A stretch of 64,000 bases of DNA from Amycolatopsis pittospori. Lineage in GTDB: Bacteria > Actinomycetota > Actinomycetes > Mycobacteriales > Pseudonocardiaceae. Where the stretch lies: NCBI RefSeq assembly GCF_013870525.1, contig NZ_JACBXD010000007.1, positions 62,001-126,000 on the forward strand, in the 5' to 3' direction. The notes beneath the pieces are model-generated. The model saw nothing but the letters and a program-made list of their open reading frames with translations. It was not told where the DNA came from and ran no database searches. The first letter of the stretch is position 1, and each line of letters begins with the position of its first letter. A program made the position numbers and the translations under genes. Positions 8,188 to 16,178 of this stretch are shown here, in pieces.

Positions 8188-9366
8188 GTGACGGCGAAAC
8201 GGCACGTCGCGGAAGACCTCGCCGCCGAGCACAGCGCGGTACTCGGCGGGCTTCTGCGTGAGCGCGAGGAGCTGCTCGCCACCCTCGACCGGGTCGCGGC
8301 GCTCAACGGCACCGCGCGGCTGATCCGCGAGTCGATCGGCACGCATTCCGGGTTCGTCGCCGAGCTGACGGGACCCGAACAGGCGGTGATCCGCTGGATG
8401 TCGGGCACCCGCACGGACGCGCTCCAGGACCTCGCCGTCCCGATCGGCCAGGGCATCGGCGGCCGCGTGCTCGCACTGGGCAGGCCGGTCCGGGTCAACG
8501 ACTACGTCAGCTCGCCGAGTATCACCCACCAGTTCGACGCGCAGGTCCGCGGCGAGGGACTGGCGGCGATGATCGCGGTCCCGATCCTCAACGGGACCGA
8601 GACCGTCGCCATCGCCTACGCCGCCATGCGCGAGCCTCGCGACTTCGGCGACGACGCCGTGAAGTCCCTCGAAGACATCGCGAGTGAGGCGGGCCGGGCC
8701 CTGAAACTCGCGACGGTCGCCGAGTCCGACCGCGAGACCGCGCTGTCCGCCGAACGGCTCCGCATGCAGAGCGCGCTGCACGATTCGGTCGGCGCGCTGC
8801 TGTTCTCCATCGGCGTCCAGGTCCGGAACCTGCACGAGGACATCAGCGACAACCCGGCGCTCGAATCACGGCTGAAGCGGCTGGAGGGTGATGTCTCCGC
8901 CGCGTCCAGGGCGCTGCGCGAGTCGCTGCTGGCGCTGTCGGAGGCGAGCCCGGAACGCGCGCTTCCGGTGGAACTGGCCGAACACTGCCGCTCGTTCCAG
9001 GCCCGCTGCGGGGTCCCCGCGCGGTTCGTCCAGCTCGCCCAGGTGCCGCAATTGGACGCCGAACGCGCCGGACTGCTGGTCGCGGCCGTCCGGGAAGGCC
9101 TGCTCAACGTCGAGAAACACGCCGACGCGCTGTCGGTCGTGGTCAGCCTGCTGCCCAGCGAGGAAGGAGTGCAGGTGGTCGTCGCCGACGACGGGACCGG
9201 TCATCGCGCCGAGGACGCGGGAGATCCCGAACCCGGCACCGGGATGGGACTGCGCGCGCTGGCCGAACGCGCCGCGAGGCTCGGCGGCCGGGTCAGCCTG
9301 GTCCGCGACGAGGACGACGGCTGCACGCTGCGCGCCTGGGTGCCGGAACCGTGCCGCCGCCGGTGA
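8188..9366 (+). CDS. Soluble GAF-domain sensor histidine kinase
   Basis: 392 residues, no membrane segment. A leading helix (1-45) is followed by a GAF domain (about 50-175, with LAVPIGQGIGGRVLALGRPV). Next comes a HisKA_3 dimerisation helix with phospho-acceptor His198 in LHDSVGALL, and a NarL-type HATPase domain ending in GTGMGLRALAERAARLGGRV. The family is NarX/DesK-like. GAF domains sense small ligands, redox state or light via bound cofactors; which one is not visible. The final 16 bases overlap the response-regulator gene, so the two form a cognate pair. The 526-residue reading frame further upstream is antisense to the oxidoreductase and is not used. Confidence 0.9.
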   Translation: MTAKRHVAEDLAAEHSAVLGGLLREREELLATLDRVAALNGTARLIRESIGTHSGFVAELTGPEQAVIRWMSGTRTDALQDLAVPIGQGIGGRVLALGRPVRVNDYVSSPSITHQFDAQVRGEGLAAMIAVPILNGTETVAIAYAAMREPRDFGDDAVKSLEDIASEAGRALKLATVAESDRETALSAERLRMQSALHDSVGALLFSIGVQVRNLHEDISDNPALESRLKRLEGDVSAASRALRESLLALSEASPERALPVELAEHCRSFQARCGVPARFVQLAQVPQLDAERAGLLVAAVREGLLNVEKHADALSVVVSLLPSEEGVQVVVADDGTGHRAEDAGDPEPGTGMGLRALAERAARLGGRVSLVRDEDDGCTLRAWVPEPCRRR

Positions 9367-9977
9367 CCGTGCTCGTCGTGGACGACCATCCGGTGGTCCG
9401 CGACGGGGTGAGCCTGCTGCTGCGGTACGACTCGGCGATGACCGTGATCGGTTCGGCCGAGACCGGCCGGGCCGCGATCCAGCGGGCGGGCGAACTGAAG
9501 CCGGCGTTGATCCTGCTGGACCTGCGGCTGCCGGACATGCTCGCGCCCGAGGTCATCGCCGAACTCCGGCAGGTGCACCCGGCCGGGCGGATCGTGGTGT
9601 TCACCGCGCACGGCGACCACCAGGGCGTGCGGGCGGCGCTGGACTCCGGCGCGCACGGCTGCCTGCTCAAGGACGTCGCCGGGACGAACCTGGTGGCGGC
9701 GTTGCGGCAGGTGCTGAAGGGCGAACGCGTCGTCGACCCGCGCATCTTCCCCGACGACGGCCAGCGATCCGACGCGCTGGCCCGCAGCGGCCTGACGCGG
9801 CGCGAGTACGAGGTGCTGCGGCTGGCCGCCCAGGGCCAGACGAATCCGGAGATCGCCGAGTCGACCGGCCTGGCGCGGAACACGGTGAAGACGTACCTGC
9901 AGTCCGCGCTGCACAAACTCGGTGCCCGCAACCGCGTCGAAGCCATCGGGAAGGCGAGCGAAGCCGGTCTTCTCTGA
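9351..9977 (+). CDS. NarL/FixJ family response regulator
   Basis: 208 residues beginning at GTG 9351 inside the kinase gene. The receiver domain has the acidic pair D11-D12 (VVDDHP), phospho-acceptor D57 (LLDLRLPD) and conserved K107 (CLLKDVAG). The C-terminal LuxR-type helix-turn-helix (about 147-205) reads LTRREYEVLRLAAQGQTNPE with recognition helix ARNTVKTYLQSALHKL. It is the partner of the GAF kinase. The LPMO gene starts only 31 bases downstream in the same direction, so a role in its expression is possible but unproven. Confidence 0.95.
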   Translation: MPPPVTVLVVDDHPVVRDGVSLLLRYDSAMTVIGSAETGRAAIQRAGELKPALILLDLRLPDMLAPEVIAELRQVHPAGRIVVFTAHGDHQGVRAALDSGAHGCLLKDVAGTNLVAALRQVLKGERVVDPRIFPDDGQRSDALARSGLTRREYEVLRLAAQGQTNPEIAESTGLARNTVKTYLQSALHKLGARNRVEAIGKASEAGLL

Positions 9978-10008
9978 ACCGGGTCACGGCCGCGTCCGTG
10001 CCTGAAGC

Positions 10009-10767
10009 ATGGTCTCCTTCCGCAAACTGACCCTGCTCCCGGTGATCCCGCTCCTGGTCGTGTTCGTGACGCCCGCCGCCGCGCACGGCTCGATGGACAG
10101 TCCGGCGAGCCGGGCGGTGACCAGGGGGATCGACGACTGGGACAACGTGCGGGTCGCGAACGTACGCGGCAAGGACCGGCAGCGGATCCCGGACGGCCGG
10201 CTGTGCAGTGCGGGCATCGCGGAGTTCGGCAGCCTGGACGTCCCGGAGGCGGACGGTCCGGCGACGACGCTTTCGGCCGGGGCCGAGTACACGTTCAAGT
10301 ACCGGGAGACCATCCCGCACAAGGGCACCTTCCGGCTGTACGTCACGAAGGACGGCTACGACCCGGCGCGCACTTTGACGTGGGCCGACCTGGAGACCCG
10401 CCCCTTCCTGTCGGTCACCGATCCGGCGTCGCGGGACCGCTCGTACGTGCTGGAGGGCAAGCTCCCGGCGTCGAAGACCGGCCGTCACCTGATCTACACG
10501 ATCTGGCAGAACTCGGACACGCCGGACACCTACTACTCCTGCTCCGATGTGGACTTCGGCGTCGCGGAAACCGAGTCCGCTCTCCCCTCGGCCCCGCGGG
10601 CGACCGTCACTCCCCAGGCCGTCGCCGCGGCGCCGGCGCCCTCGGCGTCCTCGACATCCTCGGCGCCCGAGCCCGACGACGTCCTTCCCCTGGCCGGGGG
10701 CGCGGCCGCCCTGCTCGCCGGCGCCGTCGCGCTCTTCTTCGTCCTCCGCCTGCGGCGCCGCACTTAG
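10009..10767 (+). CDS. AA10 lytic polysaccharide monooxygenase, C-terminally membrane-anchored
   Basis: 252 residues. A signal peptide (1-25, cut after PAAA) exposes His26 as the new N-terminus. With His104 (TIPHKG) it forms the copper histidine brace of AA10 enzymes that cleave chitin or cellulose oxidatively. HGSMDSPASR and IWQNSDTPDTYYSCSDVDFG are strong family signatures. A Ser/Ala/Pro-rich linker (about 190-220) leads to LPLAGG, a hydrophobic stretch and a basic tail (LRLRRRT). The enzyme should therefore stay on the cell surface, as a membrane anchor or possibly a non-standard sortase substrate. Most AA10 enzymes are fully secreted or carry a binding module instead. The stop codon lies inside the left arm of a 21-base hairpin. 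Confidence 0.9.
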   Translation: MVSFRKLTLLPVIPLLVVFVTPAAAHGSMDSPASRAVTRGIDDWDNVRVANVRGKDRQRIPDGRLCSAGIAEFGSLDVPEADGPATTLSAGAEYTFKYRETIPHKGTFRLYVTKDGYDPARTLTWADLETRPFLSVTDPASRDRSYVLEGKLPASKTGRHLIYTIWQNSDTPDTYYSCSDVDFGVAETESALPSAPRATVTPQAVAAAPAPSASSTSSAPEPDDVLPLAGGAAALLAGAVALFFVLRLRRRT

Positions 10768-10821
10768 TCCTCTGAATGCGATACATGCACGCGCAACTAC
10801 CGCATTCAGAGGACTAAGTGC
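10760..10821. terminator. Long stem-loop after the LPMO gene (TTAGTC family)
   Basis: Perfect 21-base arms at 10760-10780 and 10801-10821 (GCACTTAGTCCTCTGAATGC plus G, and its complement) enclose a 20-base loop. The stop codon of the LPMO gene is in the left arm. The TTAGTC core recurs in stem-loops at 18801, 26021 and 60976. Confidence 0.75.
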
Positions 10822-10853
10822 GCGCGAGGTCGGCCGCGGGTTTCGACGGCGTG

Positions 10854-10994
10854 ACTCGCGTGTTCAGGCACGGAACTCGCGTGCCCGACGGCGTGACTCG
10901 CGTGCCTGGATGCCGCACTCGGTGTACGGCGTCCGAGCACACGAGATCCGGGTCCGAGCACGTGAGATCCGGGTCCGAGCACGCGAGTGCGGTG
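10854..10994. repeat. Mirror array of 21-bp phased repeats, copy 1
   Basis: ACTCGCGTG occurs at 10854, 10875 and 10896 with a degenerate fourth copy at 10917, exactly 21 bases apart. The reverse-complement core (CACACGAG, CACGTGAG, CACGCGAG) follows at 10938, 10959 and 10980, again 21 bases apart. The two halves are mirror images and could fold into one large cruciform. It forms part of a 508-base gene-free spacer (10768-11275), which otherwise holds the stem-loop before it and a composite hairpin after it. A second array of the same design is at 52397. Confidence 0.85.
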
Positions 10995-11116
10995 TCGCGC
11001 CGCCGAGGTCACGATCTCGACCAGGGGTCGTAGTGGCGATTCGTGTCGTCTATCCACAAAGGACACTTTTCGCAGCATAGATGACCGAATTGGAATTTTT
11101 GCGCCTTTCCACAAGG

Positions 11117-11166
11117 GGGTCGTGAGTGGCAAGGAGGGTTCTAACCCTCCTAAACACTCACGACCC
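11117..11166. repeat. Composite nested hairpin GGGTCGTGAGTG
   Basis: An outer 12-base stem (GGGTCGTGAGTG, 11117-11128, with CACTCACGACCC, 11155-11166) encloses an inner 9-base stem (AGGAGGGTT/AACCCTCCT, 11132-11151). It lies about 110 bases before the liv operon. It could be a terminator blocking read-through, or a mobile intergenic repeat. Confidence 0.7.
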
Positions 11167-11275
11167 AACCCGGCCACGCCACCTTTGACTTGCCCCTGAC
11201 CGACCGCGCTGTGTCCGTTTTGTAGCCGTGTGGGTCTCCAGGTGGGGGTAACGCGACGGAGGGTGCCCACGCAGG

Positions 11276-12133
11276 ATGACCGCCACCGATCGTGACTCGC
11301 GTCACACGAACGGAGGAGGCGGCTTGCTCAGTGTCCGTGATCTTCAGGTGCGGTACGGCCGATCGGTGGCCGGACTGCACGGGGTCGACCTCGACGTCTC
11401 ACCCGATGGGGTACTGGCCGTCCTGGGCAGCAACGGCGCCGGGAAATCGACCCTGCTGCGGACCATCTCCGGGACGCTGCGGATGCATCGAGGCGCCATT
11501 TCCGCAGGTGAAGTGCGTTACGACGGTAAACCGCTGGCCAGACTCGACCCGGCCCGCATCGTCGGTCTTGGCGTGGTCGGCGTCCCCGAAGGACGTCAGA
11601 TCTTCGCGAGGATGACGGTCGAGGAGAACCTGCGCGCGGGCGGGATCGGCGCGCGCTCACCCGAGCAGCGCGCCGCCGCGAGGAAACGCGTCGACGAGCT
11701 CTTCCCGGTCCTGTCCGAACGCGCCAAACAGCGCGCCGGCCTGCTGTCCGGCGGCGAGCAGCAGATGCTCGCGATCGGCCGTGCGCTGATGTCCGGCCCG
11801 CGTCTGCTGCTGCTCGACGAACCCTCGCTCGGCCTCGCGCCGAAGATCGTCGAGCGGATCGGCGCGATCATCCGCGAGATCCACGAACAGGGCACCGCCG
11901 TGGTCCTGGTCGAACAGAACGCCGTGATGGCGTTGCGGGTGGCGGATCACGCGATCGTCCTCGAAGTCGGGCGGGTAGCGCTGGCAGGTACGACGGCCGA
12001 ACTCGCCGCGAGCGAGGAAGTCCAGCGGCTCTACCTCGGCGGCCACGCCGAATCGCAGGCCGCCGCCGAAGCCGAGGCCGAAGACGCCCGCAAGCACCGT
12101 GCGGGCCGGACCCTTTCGAGGTGGGCCGGATGA
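11276..12133 (+). CDS. livF: Branched-chain amino acid ABC transporter ATPase LivF
   Basis: 285 residues with Walker A GSNGAGKST, signature LSGGEQQMLAIGRAL and Walker B LLLLDEPSLGLAPK, the SLGLAP form typical of LivF. The chain ends in an Ala/Glu-rich tail (about 260-285) unusual for the family. ATG 11276 is the longest start. TTG 11324 in a GGAGGAGGCGGCTTG context is a strong alternative that removes 16 poorly conserved residues. It is the first gene of a five-gene operon and overlaps livG by ATGA. It energises import of leucine, isoleucine, valine or similar substrates together with LivG. Confidence 0.92.
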   Translation: MTATDRDSRHTNGGGGLLSVRDLQVRYGRSVAGLHGVDLDVSPDGVLAVLGSNGAGKSTLLRTISGTLRMHRGAISAGEVRYDGKPLARLDPARIVGLGVVGVPEGRQIFARMTVEENLRAGGIGARSPEQRAAARKRVDELFPVLSERAKQRAGLLSGGEQQMLAIGRALMSGPRLLLLDEPSLGLAPKIVERIGAIIREIHEQGTAVVLVEQNAVMALRVADHAIVLEVGRVALAGTTAELAASEEVQRLYLGGHAESQAAAEAEAEDARKHRAGRTLSRWAG

Positions 12134-12906
12134 CGCCACCCGAGTTGCACGTCGAGAACGTGACCCTGCGCTTCGGCGGGATCCGCGCGCTGGACGACGT
12201 CTCGTTCACCGTCGGTTCCGGTTCGCTGCACGCGCTCATCGGGCCGAACGGCGCCGGGAAGTCCAGCTGTTTCAACGTGATCAGCGGGCTGTATCAGGCG
12301 GACAGCGGGAGCGTCCGGCTCGGCGACACCGTCCTCACCGGACTCAAACCGCATCGCCTGGCCGGTCTCGGCGTCGGCCGGTCGTTCCAGAACGCGGCCC
12401 TCTCCCCCGGTTCGACCGTGCTCGACAACGTCATGCTCGGCCGCCACGCGCTCACCAAGGGCGGCTTCCTCGCCTGCGGTCTCCGGATGCCGTGGACGAC
12501 CCGCGCCGAACGGCGGCATTCCGCGCGCGCCAGGGAGATCTGCGATTTCCTCGGGATCGGCGCGCTCGTCGACCTCCCGGTCGGGGCACTGCCGTACGGC
12601 GCGGTGAAACGCGTCGACCTCGCCCGCGCGCTCGCCGTCGAACCCGTCCTGCTGCTGCTCGACGAACCCGCGGCCGGGATGAACGCGACCGAAACCGCCG
12701 AACTGGCCGGGACGATCCGCGACGTCCGCGACGAACTCGGCATCTCGATCCTGCTCGTGGAACACGACATGGGCCTGGTGATGGGCATCGCGGACCGCGT
12801 CACCGTCCTCGATTTCGGCAAGCGCATCGCCGACGGGACACCGGCCGGGGTCCAGTCGGATCCGGACGTGATCAGGGCATACCTCGGCACGGAGGCCACG
12901 GCGTGA
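12130..12906 (+). CDS. livG: Branched-chain amino acid ABC transporter ATPase LivG
   Basis: 258 residues. Walker A is GPNGAGKSS. The signature loop is altered to LPYGAVKRVDLARAL, the form usual in LivG (the LSGGQ of other ATPases is replaced). Walker B is LLLLDEPAAGMN and the switch His is in LVEHDMGLVM. ATG 12130 overlaps the livF stop (ATGA) and is preferred over GTG 12121. It overlaps livH by GTGA, so the whole operon is translationally coupled. It pairs with LivF as the heterodimeric motor on the inner face of the membrane. Confidence 0.93.
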   Translation: MTPPELHVENVTLRFGGIRALDDVSFTVGSGSLHALIGPNGAGKSSCFNVISGLYQADSGSVRLGDTVLTGLKPHRLAGLGVGRSFQNAALSPGSTVLDNVMLGRHALTKGGFLACGLRMPWTTRAERRHSARAREICDFLGIGALVDLPVGALPYGAVKRVDLARALAVEPVLLLLDEPAAGMNATETAELAGTIRDVRDELGISILLVEHDMGLVMGIADRVTVLDFGKRIADGTPAGVQSDPDVIRAYLGTEATA

Positions 12907-13781
12907 ACACTTTCCTGCAACTCGTGGTGAACGGACTCGGCAAGGGCGCGGTGTTCGCGTTGCTGGCGCTGGGTTTCGTGATCATCTTCAAGGCCACCGA
13001 GGTGGTCAACTTCGCGCACGGCTCGCTCGTGCTGTTCGGCGGCTACCTGGTCGTCGTGACCCGGGAATCGCTCGGCTGGGCGGGCGCCTCGCTCGTCGGC
13101 ATCGTGTCGGCGGGTCTGCTCGCCCTTCTGCTGGAACGGTTCCTGCTCTCGCGCTCGCGGAACGCGGACGCGAACAGCCTGGCGCTGCTGACCATCGGCG
13201 TCGACGTGATCATCACCGAGGAGATCGTGCGGCGGCTCGGCGTCACCCTGCCGTTCCTCGGCGACGCCTGGGACGCGCGGCCGTTCCAGGTCGGCGGGAT
13301 CACGTTGTTCCGGACTCAGCTGGTCGCGCTGGTCGTCGCGGCCATCCTGATCACCGCGTTCACCCTCGCGTTCAAGTACTCGAACTGGGGTGTCGCGATG
13401 CGGGCGCAGGCCGAGAACCGTGAGGCCGCCGCGCTGATGGGCATCCGCAGTTCCCGGGTGACGGCGACGGCGTGGATCGTGGCCGGTCTCCTCGCCGGGG
13501 TCGCGGTGCTCTTCATCGCCACACAGGACTTCTCCGGCGCGGGACTCTCCCGCGGCACGCACTCCATCGCGCTCGCGGCGTTCCCCGCGGCCATCCTCGG
13601 CGGGCTCGACTCGACCGCGGGCGCGGTGGTGGGCGGGCTGGTCGTCGGGCTCGTCGAGGCGCTTTCCGCGCAGTACGTGTCGTTCGACTTCTCCAAGAGC
13701 GCGGTCTTCCTGGTGATGCTCGTGGTCCTGGTGGTGCGGCCCTCGGGGTTGTTCGGGACGAGGGAGAGCACACGTGTCTGA
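12903..13781 (+). CDS. livH: Branched-chain amino acid ABC permease LivH
   Basis: 292 residues with about eight membrane segments. Family marks are the N-terminal NGLGKGAVFALLALGFVIIF and FKATEVVNFAHGSLVLFGGY, the cytoplasmic coupling loop MRAQAENREAAALMGI, and the C-terminal AAILGGLDSTAGAVVGGLVV. GTG 12903 overlaps the livG stop by four bases, which rules out the much longer upstream reading frame. The gene ends 8 bases inside livM. It forms the inner-membrane channel with LivM. Confidence 0.94.
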   Translation: MNTFLQLVVNGLGKGAVFALLALGFVIIFKATEVVNFAHGSLVLFGGYLVVVTRESLGWAGASLVGIVSAGLLALLLERFLLSRSRNADANSLALLTIGVDVIITEEIVRRLGVTLPFLGDAWDARPFQVGGITLFRTQLVALVVAAILITAFTLAFKYSNWGVAMRAQAENREAAALMGIRSSRVTATAWIVAGLLAGVAVLFIATQDFSGAGLSRGTHSIALAAFPAAILGGLDSTAGAVVGGLVVGLVEALSAQYVSFDFSKSAVFLVMLVVLVVRPSGLFGTRESTRV

Positions 13782-14931
13782 CACCGCCGTGAAAACCCCC
13801 GCCGCCGCTCCGCCGACGCCGCCCGCGAAACGCGATCGCGGACGGCTGGTCAAGGCGCTGGCCTGGGTCGCGCTGCTCGTCGTCCTGCTGGCGATCCCGC
13901 TGTACCTCGACGCCGCCTGGCTGAAGGCCGGGCAGTACATGATGATCGGCGGCGTCGGCGCGATCGGGCTGACGCTACTGGTCGGCCAAGCCGGGCAGTT
14001 GTCGTTGGCGCACGCGTTCTTCCTGCTCGCCGGCGCGACCGGGTACACCGTCCTTTCCGGACCGACCGACGACGAGCGGGTGTTCGGTTTCGGTCTCGAT
14101 CCCGGCCTTTCCCTGGTCGGCGCGGTGGTCATCGCGGCCTTGCTGGGGCTGGCGTTCGCGCCGGTCTCCGGACGGCTGCGCGGGATCTACCTCGGCGTCG
14201 CGTCGCTCTCCCTGGTGTTCCTCGGACTCTACTTGGGACAGTCGGCGGAGACGCTGACCGGCGGGACGTCGACCGGTCGCGCGCCCGCGCCGTTCTCGCT
14301 GTTCGGGTTCCCGTTCACCAACGACGGCCCCGCGATCGAGCTGATGGGCGTCCCGATCCGGCAGGCGGAACGGACCTGGTACCTGTTCCTGCTGCTGACC
14401 GTGCTCGCGTACGTCGTCGCCCGCGCCGCCGTCCGCAGCCGGGTCGGCCGTTCGTGGCGGGCGGTGCGGGACAACGAGGCCGCCGCGTCGGTGATGGGCG
14501 TCAGCGTCACCAGGGCCAAGGCGGGCGCGTTCGCGGTCTCCTCGGCGTACGCGGGGCTCGCGGGTGCGATGACCGTGCTGTGGTTCGACATCCTCAAACC
14601 CGACGAGAGCGAATTCGGCACGTACGGCATCAACATCTCCATCGCGTTCCTGGCCATGGTGATCATCGGGGGACTCGGCTCGGTGCCCGGCGCGCTGGTG
14701 GGCGCGCTGATCGTCAACGGGCTGCCGCAGGTGCTTTCGCTGTACTCCGCCGATCTCGGCTGGTTCTCCGGAACCGGGGACGGCGCACTGACCCCGATCC
14801 TGGTCAGCTCGTTCGTCTACGGCGCCGCGATCATCCTCGTGGTGCTCTTCGAACCGGGCGGGCTCGCCGCGATCGGCCGGCGGATCACACCCTCTAAGAA
14901 ACCGCGAATCCCGGAGGAGCAAGGCAGATGA
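13774..14931 (+). CDS. livM: Branched-chain amino acid ABC permease LivM
   Basis: 385 residues. An Ala/Pro-rich cytoplasmic start (1-25) precedes about ten membrane helices. The LivM motifs GLTLLVGQAGQLSLAHAFF and the coupling loop WRAVRDNEAAASVMGVSVTR are clear, as is AMVIIGGLGSVPGALVGALI. GTG 13774 overlaps livH by 8 bases and the stop overlaps the binding-protein gene by ATGA. The segment around residues 95-175 is longer than in enterobacterial LivM and predicted to be partly outside, as often seen in actinobacteria. Confidence 0.93.
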   Translation: MSDTAVKTPAAAPPTPPAKRDRGRLVKALAWVALLVVLLAIPLYLDAAWLKAGQYMMIGGVGAIGLTLLVGQAGQLSLAHAFFLLAGATGYTVLSGPTDDERVFGFGLDPGLSLVGAVVIAALLGLAFAPVSGRLRGIYLGVASLSLVFLGLYLGQSAETLTGGTSTGRAPAPFSLFGFPFTNDGPAIELMGVPIRQAERTWYLFLLLTVLAYVVARAAVRSRVGRSWRAVRDNEAAASVMGVSVTRAKAGAFAVSSAYAGLAGAMTVLWFDILKPDESEFGTYGINISIAFLAMVIIGGLGSVPGALVGALIVNGLPQVLSLYSADLGWFSGTGDGALTPILVSSFVYGAAIILVVLFEPGGLAAIGRRITPSKKPRIPEEQGR

Positions 14932-16178
14932 AGCGCAGATATCCGGCCGTCGCGCTGGCGGCGGTCCTCGCCCTCTCGGCGTGCAGCACGAAAGCGGGCG
15001 ACTCGGGGTCCTCGGGGGCGGACGGCTCGGGCGTCAAGGCCGACAAGGGCGTGACCGCCTCGGAGATCACCCTCGGCGTGATGACCGACAAGACCGGGGT
15101 GTTCAAGAACCTCGGGCTCGGCATCACACAGGGGAACGAGTTGTGGGCCAAGGACTTCAACGCCGCGGGCGGGGCGTGCGGCCGGCAGGTGAAACTGGAG
15201 ACCGTCGACCACGGCTACAAGGCGGACACGGCGAAGACGCTGTATCCGCAGATCGAGCCGAAGGTGCTCGGGTTCGTGCAACTGCTGGGCTCCCCGGTCG
15301 TCGCCGCGCTGAAGCAGAACATCGCCTCGGACAAGACCGTCGCCGCGCCCGCGTCGTGGTCTTCGGAACTGCTCGACAACCCGTACGTGATGATCGTCGG
15401 GACGACGTACGACCTGGAGATCATCGACGGCCTTTCCTACTTCCAGGAACAGGGTCTGGTGAAGGACGGCGACACGATCGGGCACGTCTACATCGACGGT
15501 GAATACGGCAAGAACGGCCTGCGCGGTTCGCAGTTCTACGCGAAGAAGCACAATCTGACGGTCAAGGAGGTCAAGATCACCTCCACCGACAACGACCTCA
15601 CGAACATCGTCACCGGGCTCAAGGGTGACGGGGTGAAGGCCATCGTCCTGACCACCACGCCGGCGCAGACCGGTTCCGCGCTGGCGGCGAACAAGGCGCT
15701 CGGGCTGAACGTGCCGGTGCTGGGCAACAACCCGGTGTTCGACCCGGTGCTGCTGAAGAGCCCGGCCGCGAACGCGCTGGACAAGCTGACGATCGTCGCC
15801 AGCAGCGTCCCGTTCTCCGCCGACATCCCCAAGGCCAAGGACGTCGCGACGAAGTACAAGGCGGCGTACAAGGAGACCCCGAACGGCGGGATCCCCTACG
15901 GCTACGCGGTCGGCGAGGTGTGGGGCGCCGTGCTCAAGAAGGCTTGCGAGAACAAGGACCTCACCCGGGACGGCATCGCCGCGGCGCTGAAGCAGACGAC
16001 GTCGGCGAGCACCGGGGATCTGGTGGCGGCACTGGACTTCTCGAAGGCGGGCACCCCGGCGACGCGCCAGGTGTACGCGGCGACACCGGACGCGTCGGCC
16101 GAGGGCGGCGTCCGCTACGTCAAGCCGCTGTTCGAGGCTCCCGAGGCGAAGGAGTACGTGGCTCCGCACCAGAAGTGA
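14928..16178 (+). CDS. livK: Branched-chain amino acid ABC substrate-binding lipoprotein
   Basis: 416 residues. The lipobox LSACS puts the lipidated Cys at about residue 19, followed by a Ser/Gly linker, so the protein is tethered outside the membrane. The Peripla_BP_6 fold is clear: ITLGVMTDKTGVFKNLGLGI, then the hinge-proximal GHVYIDGEYGKNGLRGSQFY. Such proteins bind amino acids or related small amides and choose the substrate of the importer. The neighbour on the opposite strand is valine dehydrogenase, which supports a branched-chain amino acid substrate. The 3' end overlaps that gene by 59 bases. Confidence 0.92.
   Translation: MKRRYPAVALAAVLALSACSTKAGDSGSSGADGSGVKADKGVTASEITLGVMTDKTGVFKNLGLGITQGNELWAKDFNAAGGACGRQVKLETVDHGYKADTAKTLYPQIEPKVLGFVQLLGSPVVAALKQNIASDKTVAAPASWSSELLDNPYVMIVGTTYDLEIIDGLSYFQEQGLVKDGDTIGHVYIDGEYGKNGLRGSQFYAKKHNLTVKEVKITSTDNDLTNIVTGLKGDGVKAIVLTTTPAQTGSALAANKALGLNVPVLGNNPVFDPVLLKSPAANALDKLTIVASSVPFSADIPKAKDVATKYKAAYKETPNGGIPYGYAVGEVWGAVLKKACENKDLTRDGIAAALKQTTSASTGDLVAALDFSKAGTPATRQVYAATPDASAEGGVRYVKPLFEAPEAKEYVAPHQK

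Noticed and set aside
10854..10994. CRISPR or coding repeat (collagen-like) reading of the 21-base array
   Set aside because: The second half is inverted relative to the first, which neither a CRISPR nor an in-frame peptide repeat would show.
12294..14132. 612-codon minus-strand frame across livG, livH and livM
   Set aside because: Low-complexity Arg/Pro/Ser/Thr sequence opposite three well-marked transporter genes; shadow frame.
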